DNA of 64,000 nucleotides from Taishania sp037189645 (GTDB taxonomy: Bacteria; Bacteroidota; Bacteroidia; Flavobacteriales_D; Crocinitomicaceae), in assembly GCA_037189645.1 (NCBI GenBank), contig JBBCIY010000002.1:372001-436000 (forward strand). The letters are read 5' to 3'. Each line of letters starts with the position of its first letter. Position 1 is the first letter of the stretch. The notes beneath the pieces are model-generated. The model was not told the origin of the DNA. It worked only from the letters and a program-made list of their open reading frames with translations, and did no database searches. A program made the translations under genes and the position numbers. Positions 1-8,543 of this stretch are shown one piece after another.

Positions 1-76
1 TCCGACGGAAGGGCGCCAGGTGCTGGTGGATGTCAATACAATCGTTGATTATATTATTGCCAACCGGACAAAATAA
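1..76 (+). CDS. Acyl carrier protein, C-terminal end only (partial)
   Basis: The reading frame is open from base 2 to a TAA at 74-76 and gives a C-terminal tail with the sequence VDVNTIVDYI. A tail of this kind is typical of the last helix of a phosphopantetheine-binding acyl carrier protein. The stop lies five bases before the ATG of a ketosynthase gene, so the two are probably co-transcribed. An ACP directly upstream of a ketosynthase pair is the usual order in flexirubin and aryl-polyene clusters. The serine that carries phosphopantetheine lies outside the window, so the family call rests on the tail and the context. Confidence 0.5.
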   Translation, partial: PTEGRQVLVDVNTIVDYIIANRTK

Positions 77-81
77 AGTGA

Positions 82-1278
82 ATGAGAAAGGTATTCATAA
101 CCGGGATCGGTTCGATATCTTCCTTAGGCTTAACCGTTGAGGAGCAATTGGAAAGTCTCAGAGCTGCTCGTTCGGGGATCGGAAAAGCAGTGCACTTTCA
201 GTCGGTTTATACTTCTCAGCTTCCCTTTGCGGAAATCAATGCCAGCGATGACGAACTGAAAAAGCTGACAGGATTCTGCGATAAAGGAATCACCCGCACC
301 ACATTGATTGCTATGAAAGCGTTCCAGGAAGCTGTTGCGGACAGCAAGCTTTCGCAGGACGAAATCAGTGATACCCGTACCGCATTCATTTCTTCCAGTA
401 CGGTAGGAGGGATGTGCTATACGGATTCATTGTATGCAGACGCAAATAATAAAGGGGAGCCATCCGATTATTATTCTTCGTATGAAGGATCCAACCACAC
501 GTTGCAGATCATCAGAGCTTATAAGCTAAGAGGCTATACCGATACCATTAACACCGCTTGTTCCTCTTCTGCAAATGCTATTTTACTGGGTGCCCGCCTC
601 ATCCAGTCGGGGAGAGCAGACCGGGCAATTGTCGGCGGAGCTGATTGCCTGGCTAAATTTACCGTGAACGGGTTCAACTCGCTGCGTATTCTGAATGAAA
701 AACCGTGTCGCCCGTTTGACGAGCACCGGGAAGGGTTGACGCTTGGAGAAGGTGCCGCATACCTGGTGCTGGAAGCGGAAGAGACCGCAGGTGAGAAACA
801 GCCGTATGCGGAAGTAACGGGTTTCGGAAATGCCAATGATGCATTTCACCCATCGGCAACGTCAGATGATGCAAGAGGGCCTTTGCGCGCGATGAGGGAA
901 GCGTTGCGGACAGCAGGATTGTCACCCGGGGACATCGATTATATCAACGCACACGGAACGGGAACGATCAATAATGATGAAACGGAATCCTTTGCGTTCC
1001 TTACCTTGTTCGGAGAGAAGGTACCATTATTCAGTTCTACCAAATCATATACCGGTCATACCCTGGCAGCTGCAGGAGCAGTCGAGGCGATCATCAGCCT
1101 GTTGAGCATCCGGCACGGAGAAATTTATCCGAACCTCAATTTTGAACAGGCCATTACGGGACGCGGGCTGATTCCTGTTACGGAGTGGAAGCGAAATGTG
1201 GCGATCAATCATGTCATGTCGAATTCATTTGGATTCGGAGGAAACGGAACGGCTTTAATTTTTTCAAGATGTACATAA
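82..1278 (+). CDS. Beta-ketoacyl-ACP synthase (KAS II-like), pigment/polyene cluster
   Basis: This 398-residue condensing enzyme has the complete thiolase-fold triad: Cys160 in NTACSSSA, His291 in NAHGTGT and His326 in YTGHTLAAAGA. It should join malonyl-ACP units to a growing acyl chain in the cytosol. It follows an ACP and overlaps the next gene, a ketosynthase relative without the active-site cysteine, by 10 bp. That arrangement is known from aryl-polyene and flexirubin clusters and from type II polyketide synthases. The general fatty-acid enzyme fabF is a separate gene at 28.6-29.9 kb, which supports a specialised role here. The product is not determined by this sequence. Confidence 0.8.
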   Translation: MRKVFITGIGSISSLGLTVEEQLESLRAARSGIGKAVHFQSVYTSQLPFAEINASDDELKKLTGFCDKGITRTTLIAMKAFQEAVADSKLSQDEISDTRTAFISSSTVGGMCYTDSLYADANNKGEPSDYYSSYEGSNHTLQIIRAYKLRGYTDTINTACSSSANAILLGARLIQSGRADRAIVGGADCLAKFTVNGFNSLRILNEKPCRPFDEHREGLTLGEGAAYLVLEAEETAGEKQPYAEVTGFGNANDAFHPSATSDDARGPLRAMREALRTAGLSPGDIDYINAHGTGTINNDETESFAFLTLFGEKVPLFSSTKSYTGHTLAAAGAVEAIISLLSIRHGEIYPNLNFEQAITGRGLIPVTEWKRNVAINHVMSNSFGFGGNGTALIFSRCT

Positions 1279-2306
1279 AGGAAGTTCGTGCCATATCACC
1301 TCAATTGACCTACGGTAATGAGTTTGAGAAAGGAGATTTCCAGGTTCACGGTGAAGGGATTTTATATGCCATAGAGCCGTCTTACCTGGATTTTATCCCG
1401 GCTTCCCTGCTTCGGAGAATGGGAAAGGCGGTAAGAATGGGAATAGGAGCAGGCTTGCCTTTGGTTAAGAAATACCCGGGTATTGAAGGGATCATCATCG
1501 GAACGGCAAACGGAGGGCTGGAAGACTGTATCCGTTTTCTCAACCAGATCGTTGACTACGAAGAGGGAGTCCTGACGCCCACGAATTTTGTGCAGAGCAC
1601 ACCCAACGCTGTCGCGGGACAACTGGCGCTGATGGGTGAAAAAACGGGATACAACTCTACCCACACCAATGGTTCTCTCGCATTCGATAATGCGATGACA
1701 GATGCCAGGCTGGTGCTGGAAAATACTGAACAGCCGATGGAGCTATTGGTTGGAGCAGTGGAAGAGATTTCCGACTACAATTATAATATCGATACACTCA
1801 ACAAGCATTATAAAGCAGAATCCGTTACGAACGAGGAGCTGATCCGGTCCACTACCGACGGATCATTGTGCGGAGAAGGAGCTACCATGTTTGTCGTTTC
1901 CAACCAGGCTGAAAATGCGGTAGCGGAGGTCGTCGATCAATTCCAGATCTGTTTTCCCGGACGGGAAGAGCTGGTAACCCTGGTTGCAGCGTTTCTTGCC
2001 GGAAATGGTATTCAACCTGCTGAGGTAGATGTTCTGGTATTTGGAAACTCAGGGGATGGCCGTACCGATTTCTGGTACAACGATCTGCAGGAGCAACTTT
2101 TTCCTGGAAAAGAAATAACCTCATTCAAACAATTTTCCGGTGATTACCGGACCGCAATTGCCTTTGGTTGTTACCTGGCGGTAAAAATTCTCCGTGGAAA
2201 TCATTCCATTTACGGGTTGGAAAATGCAGGCAGACCTAAAAATATATTGGTTTATAATCAGTTTGCAGGGGAACGGCATGGGTTTTTCCTGCTGAGGGAT
2301 GTGTGA
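1269..2306 (+). CDS. Chain-length-factor-like ketosynthase homologue without active-site Cys
   Basis: The 345-residue protein resembles the beta-ketoacyl synthase chain length factor family found beside ketosynthases. When its middle is aligned with the preceding gene on the shared T-x-x-S and ARL positions, the nucleophilic cysteine is replaced by Gly135 in the stretch HTNGSLAFDNA, and no HGT or GH motif like those of its partner is seen. It is therefore expected to be a non-condensing partner that forms a heterodimer with the upstream ketosynthase. The ATG at 1269 is preferred because it gives a 10-bp overlap with the upstream stop. The frame remains open upstream, but a longer start would run deep into the neighbour. 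Confidence 0.7.
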   Translation: MYIKEVRAISPQLTYGNEFEKGDFQVHGEGILYAIEPSYLDFIPASLLRRMGKAVRMGIGAGLPLVKKYPGIEGIIIGTANGGLEDCIRFLNQIVDYEEGVLTPTNFVQSTPNAVAGQLALMGEKTGYNSTHTNGSLAFDNAMTDARLVLENTEQPMELLVGAVEEISDYNYNIDTLNKHYKAESVTNEELIRSTTDGSLCGEGATMFVVSNQAENAVAEVVDQFQICFPGREELVTLVAAFLAGNGIQPAEVDVLVFGNSGDGRTDFWYNDLQEQLFPGKEITSFKQFSGDYRTAIAFGCYLAVKILRGNHSIYGLENAGRPKNILVYNQFAGERHGFFLLRDV

Positions 2307-2446
2307 GCATTTATTCTGATAATGAATTGGGAATGAAAATTGTATTCCCAAAAAACAGTGAAACCTAAAAACTGTTAAATAAATTGCTTATTTTTCAATT
2401 TTTTGTTATATTGTGTTCAATTAATTAACAACTAAATCCAAATTGT

Positions 2447-2650
2447 ATGAAAAAAGTAATGATTATCATGGCAGCAGGATTACTATTTGCTTCATGTAAA
2501 AAAGACTGGTCATGTGAATGCACCGTAGGGGATTTAACCCACACATCCACTATCAAAAACAAAACATTAAAAGCAGCAACAGATGAATGCAACGATAGCG
2601 GAAGCGTCCTTGGTGTCGATTACGATTGTAAAGTGAACGTGTTCAAATAG
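2447..2650 (+). CDS. Small cysteine-containing lipoprotein, function unknown
   Basis: The 67-residue product begins with a lipoprotein signal peptide whose lipobox ends at Cys17 (LLFASC-KK), so it should be anchored to a membrane. The mature part has four further cysteines, including a CEC pair and an acidic CNDSG segment, which would allow two disulfides in the periplasm. A possible promoter lies just upstream (TTG at 2384 and TATATTGT at 2407-2414), and a strong terminator follows, so the gene is probably its own transcription unit. I do not recognise a family. Similar tiny lipoproteins are common orphans in Bacteroidota. Confidence 0.65.
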   Translation: MKKVMIIMAAGLLFASCKKDWSCECTVGDLTHTSTIKNKTLKAATDECNDSGSVLGVDYDCKVNVFK

Positions 2651-2676
2651 TTTTATTTACAAAGCAGCATTTGGAG

Positions 2677-2710
2677 GCGGGATTGTCTGGAATCGGCAAT
2701 CCCGCTTTTT
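2677..2710 (+). terminator. Rho-independent terminator of the small lipoprotein gene
   Basis: A perfect 9-bp stem, GCGGGATTG (2677-2685) with CAATCCCGC (2697-2705), encloses an 11-nt loop and is followed by TTTTT at 2706-2710. It lies 27 bp after the stop at 2650. Confidence 0.88.
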
Positions 2711-2963
2711 AGGATAAAAATACAGCGGTTTTTTGCCTGGCAGGGCTTTTCAGATATCCTTTTTACTTTTGTGACCGGGATCGTTTCCACTTTCTCCGGA
2801 TGCAAGCATCAGAACCGGAAAACTGCTTTCCGGGATGCTGCCAGTCAGGTGTAAGGCATTCTGCAGATCAGCTGCTGCGGTTTATTGTTGTCCTGCCAAT
2901 AATAAAATCTGTTGATCGTTACAATAAACTTTAAACCACCTTCCCACTCTCCATTAAAAAAAG

Positions 2964-2971
2964 TACCTTTG
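2964..2971 (+). promoter_or_regulatory. Bacteroidota -7 promoter box TACCTTTG
   Basis: An exact match to TAnnTTTG lies 17 bp before the ATG at 2989. No clear TTTG -33 box is seen. Its position rules out a GTG start at 2971 for the next gene. Confidence 0.55.
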
Positions 2972-2988
2972 TGCAAATTTTTTTTAGA

Positions 2989-3705
2989 ATGAGCAGCAGT
3001 TTTATAAAACGCTTGAAATATTATGGAATTGGTTTTGGGTTGGGAGTCCTGATTGTTGCATTCCTTTTGCCCAACCGGAGCTGTTCGTGGACTCCTGCCA
3101 ATCGTGTGAAAAACATGGTTCTGGGCAGGCTTCTGACTGTCAATGATGTTGAATGGAAGCTGATGGAATCAAAAGGACTGACAAAAGAGGATGTCATTTC
3201 TGTCCTGAACGACGGGAAGGTTAATTTTAAGATCAGCAAAAAAGACGGAGCCTCAAAGGTGTATGTCATCGATAAAACGTTCGAAGAGAAAGGAGCGTTC
3301 CGCTTTTACTTTACGCTGCCGGATGAGAGCTTTATCTCAGAGGTGAAGATAGGAGAGACGGATGCTAAGAAAGTTACAAATACATCCGGTGGGTATGGGC
3401 ATTTTATTTCCGTTCCGAACGATGAATACCTGGTTTACCCGGATTCTACATCAAAAGTAAACTGCCAGATGGAACGCCTGGAAATCAAAGACGTGAAACA
3501 GATTTACAAAGACATCAGGAAGACCGGCAGGATCAATTTTGAAAAAACAAATTTTGAAGCGAAGCCGAAGGCGGAACATTTGATAGAATACGTGCAAGGA
3601 AAAGACACCGTTGCTTTTCAGTCGGTCTGGTACAAAAACAAGATATTCATATCCAATTTCATCTCTGAACGAACAAAAGACTGCCGTCAGGATGAAGGCA
3701 GCTAG
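2989..3705 (+). CDS. Membrane-anchored protein with CSWTPANRV motif (DUF4258-like)
   Basis: The 238-residue protein has one N-terminal transmembrane helix (about residues 11-27) followed by NRSCSWTPANRVK and an extracytoplasmic domain. The CSWTPANRV signature is one I associate with an uncharacterised Flavobacteriia family annotated as DUF4258-containing. The ATG at 2989 is chosen because a promoter box ends at 2971, which excludes the earlier GTG in the same frame. It precedes the lipid A operon, but the next gene has its own promoter box, so a shared operon is uncertain. The function is unknown. Confidence 0.65.
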   Translation: MSSSFIKRLKYYGIGFGLGVLIVAFLLPNRSCSWTPANRVKNMVLGRLLTVNDVEWKLMESKGLTKEDVISVLNDGKVNFKISKKDGASKVYVIDKTFEEKGAFRFYFTLPDESFISEVKIGETDAKKVTNTSGGYGHFISVPNDEYLVYPDSTSKVNCQMERLEIKDVKQIYKDIRKTGRINFEKTNFEAKPKAEHLIEYVQGKDTVAFQSVWYKNKIFISNFISERTKDCRQDEGS

Positions 3706-3747
3706 GGAAAAAAGAGAACAGGCTGGGTGAACTGATTGAATTTTTTT

Positions 3748-3755
3748 TATTTTTG
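3748..3755 (+). promoter_or_regulatory. Bacteroidota -7 promoter box TATTTTTG for the lpx operon
   Basis: An exact TAnnTTTG ends four bases before the lpxD ATG at 3760. If used, transcription would begin at or next to the start codon and give an almost leaderless message. The surrounding T-run makes a chance match possible. Confidence 0.42.
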
Positions 3756-3759
3756 AAGC

Positions 3760-4797
3760 ATGGAATTTTCAGCGGAACAGATAGCAGGGATTATTCAAGG
3801 TGAAATTGTTGGTAATTCAGCTGTTATAGTCAATGGTTTGGCAAAAATCGAAGAAGGAAGCGAAGGAAAACTATCTTTTCTGGCAAACCCGAAGTATGAA
3901 GAATACATTTACACGACAGGTTCCAGTATTTGTATCGTCAACGATACGTTTGTTCCGTCAAAAGACCTTCCGGCGACATTGACGCTGATCAAGGTTGAAA
4001 ATGCCTATGCCTGCTTTGCGAAATTGCTGGAGTTTTATGATCAGATGAAGCGCAAGCAGCCTAAAATAGAGGCGAATTCCTATATTTCGGAATCTGCAAC
4101 CGTTGGAAAAGACATCTATCTGGGCGCAAATGCGTACATTTCGGATGGCGTGGTGATTGGTGACAATGTTGTAATTTACCCCAACAGCTTTATCGGTGAT
4201 AATGTAAAGATCGGGAACAATACGGTGATCTATCCGAATGTTTCCATATATGCCGATTGCCAGATCGGTAATAATTGTGTCATCCACGCGGGAGCGGTAA
4301 TTGGCGCAGACGGATTTGGATTCAGCCCGGATGAGAACGGGGTGTTCAGCAAGGTTCCCCAGATCGGTATTGTGATCATTGAGGACAATGTCGATGTCGG
4401 TGCGAATACGACCATAGACAGAGCGACTATGGGAGCTACGATCATACGGAAAGGAGCAAAGATTGATAACCTTTGCCAGGTTGCCCACAATGTGGAAATC
4501 GGTGAAAATTCAGCTATGGCCGCGCAGGTCGGGATCGCAGGGTCTGCCAAGATCGGTAAACGTGTGCTGGTAGGAGGCCAGGCAGGGATCTCGGGACACA
4601 TCACCATTGCTGACGGAACCATGATCGTGGCCCAGTCCGGAATTCCCAATTCGGTGAAAAAGCCGGAAACGTTGATGGGAGCACCCGGCATTCCTATCGA
4701 AGATTTCAAAAAATCTTATTTCGGGTTTAGAAAATTGCCTTTTATTTTGAATAAGATCCAGGAGCTGGAACAAAAGATCAAAGAATTAACTAAGTAA
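3760..4797 (+). CDS. lpxD: UDP-3-O-acylglucosamine N-acyltransferase (LpxD)
   Basis: LpxD adds the second 3-hydroxyacyl chain, from acyl-ACP, to UDP-3-O-acylglucosamine in lipid A synthesis. The 345-residue length is normal. Residues 1-100 form the uridine-binding domain, residues 105-300 carry hexapeptide repeats of a left-handed beta helix (many IGDNV and IGNNT units), and a short helical tail follows. The catalytic histidine is His243 in CQVAHNVEIG. The stop is five bases before the next ATG, so lpxD, lpxC-fabZ and lpxA form a tight operon that makes and deacetylates the early lipid A precursors. Confidence 0.95.
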   Translation: MEFSAEQIAGIIQGEIVGNSAVIVNGLAKIEEGSEGKLSFLANPKYEEYIYTTGSSICIVNDTFVPSKDLPATLTLIKVENAYACFAKLLEFYDQMKRKQPKIEANSYISESATVGKDIYLGANAYISDGVVIGDNVVIYPNSFIGDNVKIGNNTVIYPNVSIYADCQIGNNCVIHAGAVIGADGFGFSPDENGVFSKVPQIGIVIIEDNVDVGANTTIDRATMGATIIRKGAKIDNLCQVAHNVEIGENSAMAAQVGIAGSAKIGKRVLVGGQAGISGHITIADGTMIVAQSGIPNSVKKPETLMGAPGIPIEDFKKSYFGFRKLPFILNKIQELEQKIKELTK

Positions 4798-4802
4798 AAT
4801 AC

Positions 4803-6203
4803 ATGTCTGAAAATCAAAGAACGCTGAAAAACAGCATCAAGTTATCCGGGATCGGGTTGCATACGGGGGAAAAGGTGAACATTGAGATTTGTCCGGCTCC
4901 GGACAATCATGGATATAAATTTCAGCGGGTGGACCTGGAAGGCGAACCTGTGATCAAGGCCGATGCTGATTTGGTTGTTGCAACAGACAGAGGTACTACG
5001 CTTGAAGCAAACGGCGCACGCGTGTATACGACCGAACACGTACTGGCGGCGCTTTATGGTTGCCAGATAGACAATGCACTGATTAAGCTGGACGCACCTG
5101 AGGTTCCGATCATGGATGGGTCATCTTATCCATTCGTCAAAGCGATTGAAGAAACCGGGTTTGAAGAACAGCAGGCAGAAAGAGAATATTTTGTGCTGGA
5201 TGAGAACATCAAGTGGGAGGATGCTGAAAAAGGAATCGAATTCCTGGCTGTTCCTGACAATGAATACCGCCTGACGGTTATGGTGGATTACAATTCACCT
5301 GTTCTGGGAACTCAGCACGCCACGATTTATAACCTGACGGAATTTGTACCGAATATTTCTAAGTGCAGGACCTTCGTGTTCCTGCGTGAACTGGAATTTC
5401 TGGCAAAGAACAACCTGATCAAAGGAGGAGATCTGGATAATGCGATCGTTCTTGTAGAAAGGGATAATATTTCAAAAGCGGAGCTGGACAGCCTGGCAAA
5501 GCTGCTCGGAAAGGAAAATTTAGAGATTAAAGTAGATGGGATCGGGGTATTGAATAGTACCAAATTGCAATATGAGAATGAACCGGCCCGGCATAAATTG
5601 CTGGATATCGTAGGAGACCTGGCGCTGGTTGGAAAACCGATCAAGGCGCATATCCTGGCAGCACGCCCGGGACATTCGGGAAATGTACGCTTTGCAAAAG
5701 TATTGAAAGAACACATCAAAAAACAGGAAAAAGGAGGAGTTCACAAGTTTGATCTGACCAAAACGGTTTTTGATATCAATGCCATTGAAAAGATGTTGCC
5801 GCACCGGTTCCCGTTCCTGATGGTAGACCGGATCATTGACATTACTGAAAATTCCATTGTCGGGATCAAGAATATCACGATGAATGAACCCATTTTTACA
5901 GGGCATTTCCCCGGTAATCCTGTCTTCCCCGGAGTATTGCAGATTGAGGCAATGGCACAGGTAGGAGGGATCTTTGCATTGAACCAGGTAGATGAACCCC
6001 ACTTGTATTCCACTTACTTCATGAAAATCGATAATGTGAAATTCAAGCAAAAAGTGATTCCCGGCGATACGGTTGTGTTTGAATTGATACTGATTTCTCC
6101 TATTCGCAGAGGACTGGTTAACATGGCAGGGAAAGCATACGTGAACGGACAGCTGGTCGGAGAAGCAGAGATGCTGGCACAGGTCATTAAAGATAAAGCT
6201 TAA
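4803..6203 (+). CDS. lpxC/fabZ: Fused LpxC deacetylase and FabZ dehydratase
   Basis: The 466-residue protein joins two enzymes. Residues 1-310 are LpxC, the zinc UDP-3-O-acyl-GlcNAc deacetylase that commits sugar to lipid A; His79 (TTEHVLAAL), His264 and Asp268 (RHKLLD) fit the metal ligands and His291 (GHSGN) is the catalytic histidine. Residues 325-466 are FabZ, the 3-hydroxyacyl-ACP dehydratase, with His368 in GHFPGNP and Glu382 in QIEAMAQ as its dyad. Such fusions are a known Bacteroidota trait and place the branch point between lipid A and fatty acid elongation on one chain. Both active sites look intact. Confidence 0.96.
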   Translation: MSENQRTLKNSIKLSGIGLHTGEKVNIEICPAPDNHGYKFQRVDLEGEPVIKADADLVVATDRGTTLEANGARVYTTEHVLAALYGCQIDNALIKLDAPEVPIMDGSSYPFVKAIEETGFEEQQAEREYFVLDENIKWEDAEKGIEFLAVPDNEYRLTVMVDYNSPVLGTQHATIYNLTEFVPNISKCRTFVFLRELEFLAKNNLIKGGDLDNAIVLVERDNISKAELDSLAKLLGKENLEIKVDGIGVLNSTKLQYENEPARHKLLDIVGDLALVGKPIKAHILAARPGHSGNVRFAKVLKEHIKKQEKGGVHKFDLTKTVFDINAIEKMLPHRFPFLMVDRIIDITENSIVGIKNITMNEPIFTGHFPGNPVFPGVLQIEAMAQVGGIFALNQVDEPHLYSTYFMKIDNVKFKQKVIPGDTVVFELILISPIRRGLVNMAGKAYVNGQLVGEAEMLAQVIKDKA

Positions 6204-6206
6204 AGC

Positions 6207-6983
6207 ATGGTAAGTGAACTTGCTCAGATTTCCGAAAGAGCTCAGCTGGGAATTAATGTTGAGATAGGACCTTTTACAGTGATCCACGAGGATGTGGTCA
6301 TCGGTGACAATACAAAGATCCATTCGAATGTTGCGATTTATCCCGGTACAAGGATTGGTAACAATTGTGAGGTTTTTCCGGGTGCGGTTATTGGTGCCGT
6401 TCCCCAGGATTTAAAATTTGAAGGAGAAGAAACGACCGTGGAGATCGGAGATCATACCATTATCCGGGAGTGTGTGACGATCCATCGTGCTACGAAAGAT
6501 AAATGGGTAACGCGCATCGGGAAGAGTTGCCTGATCATGGCCTACGTGCATGTGGCACATGACTGCCAGATCGGGAATGGCGTGATCCTGGCATCCTATG
6601 TTGGATTATCAGGCCACTGTATCATTGATGACTTTGCCATTTTAGAAGGCTCAGTCGGCACGCAGCAGTTCATGCGGATAGGAAAGCATGCGTTTTTAGC
6701 GGGTGCTACACTTGTTCGCAAGGATGTTCCGCCTTATGTCAAAGCAGCCAGGGAACCGATCACATTTGCGGGAGTAAATTCAATCGGATTAAGGCGCCGG
6801 GGCTTCTCAGATGCCGACGTCCGTGAAATTGAAGATGTATACCGCCTGATTTTTGTGCTGAACGCCAATGTATCAAAAGGAGTTCAGGCCGTGAAGGAAC
6901 AGATGCCCGGTTCTGTATTTGCAAAAGAGATCATTGATTTCATAGAATCTTCCGATAAAGGAATTATCCGCGGAATGATATAA
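6207..6983 (+). CDS. lpxA: UDP-N-acetylglucosamine O-acyltransferase (LpxA)
   Basis: LpxA starts lipid A synthesis by moving a 3-hydroxyacyl group from ACP to UDP-GlcNAc. The 258-residue protein has hexapeptide beta-helix repeats through about residue 185 and an alpha-helical C-terminus. His118 in YVHVAHDCQIGN corresponds to the catalytic histidine of E. coli LpxA. The start is three bases after the lpxC-fabZ stop. The gene is complete and ordinary in length. Confidence 0.95.
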   Translation: MVSELAQISERAQLGINVEIGPFTVIHEDVVIGDNTKIHSNVAIYPGTRIGNNCEVFPGAVIGAVPQDLKFEGEETTVEIGDHTIIRECVTIHRATKDKWVTRIGKSCLIMAYVHVAHDCQIGNGVILASYVGLSGHCIIDDFAILEGSVGTQQFMRIGKHAFLAGATLVRKDVPPYVKAAREPITFAGVNSIGLRRRGFSDADVREIEDVYRLIFVLNANVSKGVQAVKEQMPGSVFAKEIIDFIESSDKGIIRGMI

Positions 6984-7049
6984 TGTATAAGGCTGAAGTA
7001 AGAGGCAGAACTTCGTACTTCACTTTCATACCTTTCAAAATCCAGTCAA

Positions 7050-8483
7050 ATGTTTCACAGAGGAGAAATAATAACAGTAACGATTACAGGCTATGCATTC
7101 GGAGGGAACGGAGTAGCAAAGATTCCGACAGAGAATGGAGATTTTGTAGTGTTTGTAGGAAATGCTTTTCCCGGTCAGGTGGTCCAGGCAAAGGTCGATA
7201 AAAAGAAAAAGCGCTACTGTGAGGCGAAATTGATCCAGGTGCTGGAACGTTCTCCGCTGGAAAAAATATCCGGGTTCCAGGAAATATCCGGAGCGCCATA
7301 TATCTACGTCCCTGTTGAAGAGCAGGAAAAGGAAAAACAGGAAAGCACGCTGGAGATCTACCGTAAGCTGGGCAACTTCCAGGATATCCGCGAGCGTTTT
7401 GATACCTTCATTTCGTCCCCTGTACACTATTTTTACAGGAATAAAATGGAATACAGCTTCTCCAGTATCGAGCACGATATGGAGACCGGCGAAGATCTTG
7501 ACGACGCTTTTGCCGTAGGATTTAAGCGCCGCGGAACATGGTGGAAAGTAGAAAACCTGGCAAAGCCCAGCGGAATGTTCGATCAGGAATGGGAAACAAA
7601 GCTCATCCAGATCCGGGATTTCCTGAAAGCGACCGGGCATCCGGCATGGCATCCGCCGAAGAAAACCGGTTTTTTCCGTCATATCATTGTCCGGAAATCA
7701 TTCGACCAGGACAGGCTGCTGGTGAATCTGGTGACTTCTTCGGAAGGACTGAAACAATTTGATGTAAATGCTTTTGGTGAGTTCTTAAAACAGTTGTTTG
7801 GCGAGCGGATTGCAGGGTTTCAGCACACCATCAACGATGATGTGGCAGACCGTTCCAAAATAGAGAATGGCAGTTGCAGGCTGATTTTTGGCCAACCTGT
7901 GGTGATTGAAAAGCTGCTCGGTCTTTCGTTTGAAATCTCCATGGAAAGCTTTTTCCAGACCAACCCGAAAAGCGCAGAATTACTGTATTCGAAAGCACTG
8001 GACTATGTGTTTGAAGAAAACATCCCTGAAAATGATATCGTAATGGACCTGTTCTGCGGAACAGGAACCATCGGGCAGATCCTGGCTTCCAGGAGAAAGG
8101 ATGTAAAGATCGTCGGTGTGGATATCGTGGAAGAGGCCATCGAAGATGCCAGGAGAAATGCGCGTCACAATGGGTTGGATAATACTGTTGAGTTTTATGC
8201 TTCCGATGTGGGGAAATTCCTGCGGGAACATCCTGAATTTTCAGGCAGGATCTCAACCATTATCCTCGATCCTCCAAGAGCGGGAATCGCACCCAAAACA
8301 TTACAGAAAGTGATTGGGCTGGGAGCGAAGAATATCGTTTATGTTTCGTGCAATCCAAGCACGCAGGCCCGTGACGCGGATAGCCTGAGAAATGCAGGGT
8401 ACGAACTGGAAAAGCTCTCCCTGGTCGATCAGTTCCCGCATACCGGCCACATCGAAGCGATCGCGAAGTTCAGCAAGAAATAA
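7050..8483 (+). CDS. rlmD: RlmD/RumA-type 23S rRNA uracil-C5 methyltransferase lacking Fe-S cysteines
   Basis: The 477-residue protein has a TRAM RNA-binding domain (residues 1-65), a central RNA-binding segment and a C-terminal SAM methyltransferase domain. The SAM loop DLFCGTGTIG is at 333-342, LDPPRAG at 406-412 and the nucleophile Cys434 in YVSCNPST. The family is known to methylate uracil C5 in 23S rRNA (U1939 in E. coli). The usual 4Fe-4S motif C-x5-C-x2-C is replaced by Ser74, Ser80 and Pro83 at the same spacing, and the fourth cysteine position appears to be Ala171, so the cluster is probably absent. Catalytic residues remain, so it should still be active. The substrate (RlmD versus RlmCD-like) is inferred. 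Confidence 0.85.
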   Translation: MFHRGEIITVTITGYAFGGNGVAKIPTENGDFVVFVGNAFPGQVVQAKVDKKKKRYCEAKLIQVLERSPLEKISGFQEISGAPYIYVPVEEQEKEKQESTLEIYRKLGNFQDIRERFDTFISSPVHYFYRNKMEYSFSSIEHDMETGEDLDDAFAVGFKRRGTWWKVENLAKPSGMFDQEWETKLIQIRDFLKATGHPAWHPPKKTGFFRHIIVRKSFDQDRLLVNLVTSSEGLKQFDVNAFGEFLKQLFGERIAGFQHTINDDVADRSKIENGSCRLIFGQPVVIEKLLGLSFEISMESFFQTNPKSAELLYSKALDYVFEENIPENDIVMDLFCGTGTIGQILASRRKDVKIVGVDIVEEAIEDARRNARHNGLDNTVEFYASDVGKFLREHPEFSGRISTIILDPPRAGIAPKTLQKVIGLGAKNIVYVSCNPSTQARDADSLRNAGYELEKLSLVDQFPHTGHIEAIAKFSKK

Positions 8484-8517
8484 TCGGTTAAATCTCCGTT
8501 TTACCGAATTTGATGTT

Positions 8518-8525
8518 TACTTTTG
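8518..8525 (+). promoter_or_regulatory. Bacteroidota -7 promoter box TACTTTTG before cinA
   Basis: An exact TAnnTTTG lies 18 bp before the ATG at 8544. It overlaps an in-frame TTG at 8523, which therefore should not be the start codon. Confidence 0.55.
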
Positions 8526-8543
8526 AGCATTATTCTTTCACGT

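Larger units (their letters stand above)
2651..2988. other. Intergenic region with a terminator and a promoter, no gene seen
   Basis: The stretch carries the terminator at 2677-2710 and the promoter box at 2964-2971. Between them I see no convincing reading frame on either strand. Two short protein-like frames on the minus strand have no family signature and are interrupted by stops. Confidence 0.5.

Noticed and set aside
2770..2960. Minus-strand protein-like fragments in the spacer before 2989
   Set aside because: Two frames look protein-like but are short, broken by stops and show no known family; I could not support a pseudogene.
6983..7201. Frame of 72 codons after lpxA
   Set aside because: It overlaps the rlmD N-terminus in another frame, has a composition unlike a protein and starts right at the lpxA stop; the rlmD frame has clear domain motifs.
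8523..8543. Upstream TTG start of cinA
   Set aside because: It overlaps the exact TACTTTTG promoter box; the ATG at 8544 gives the normal family N-terminus.
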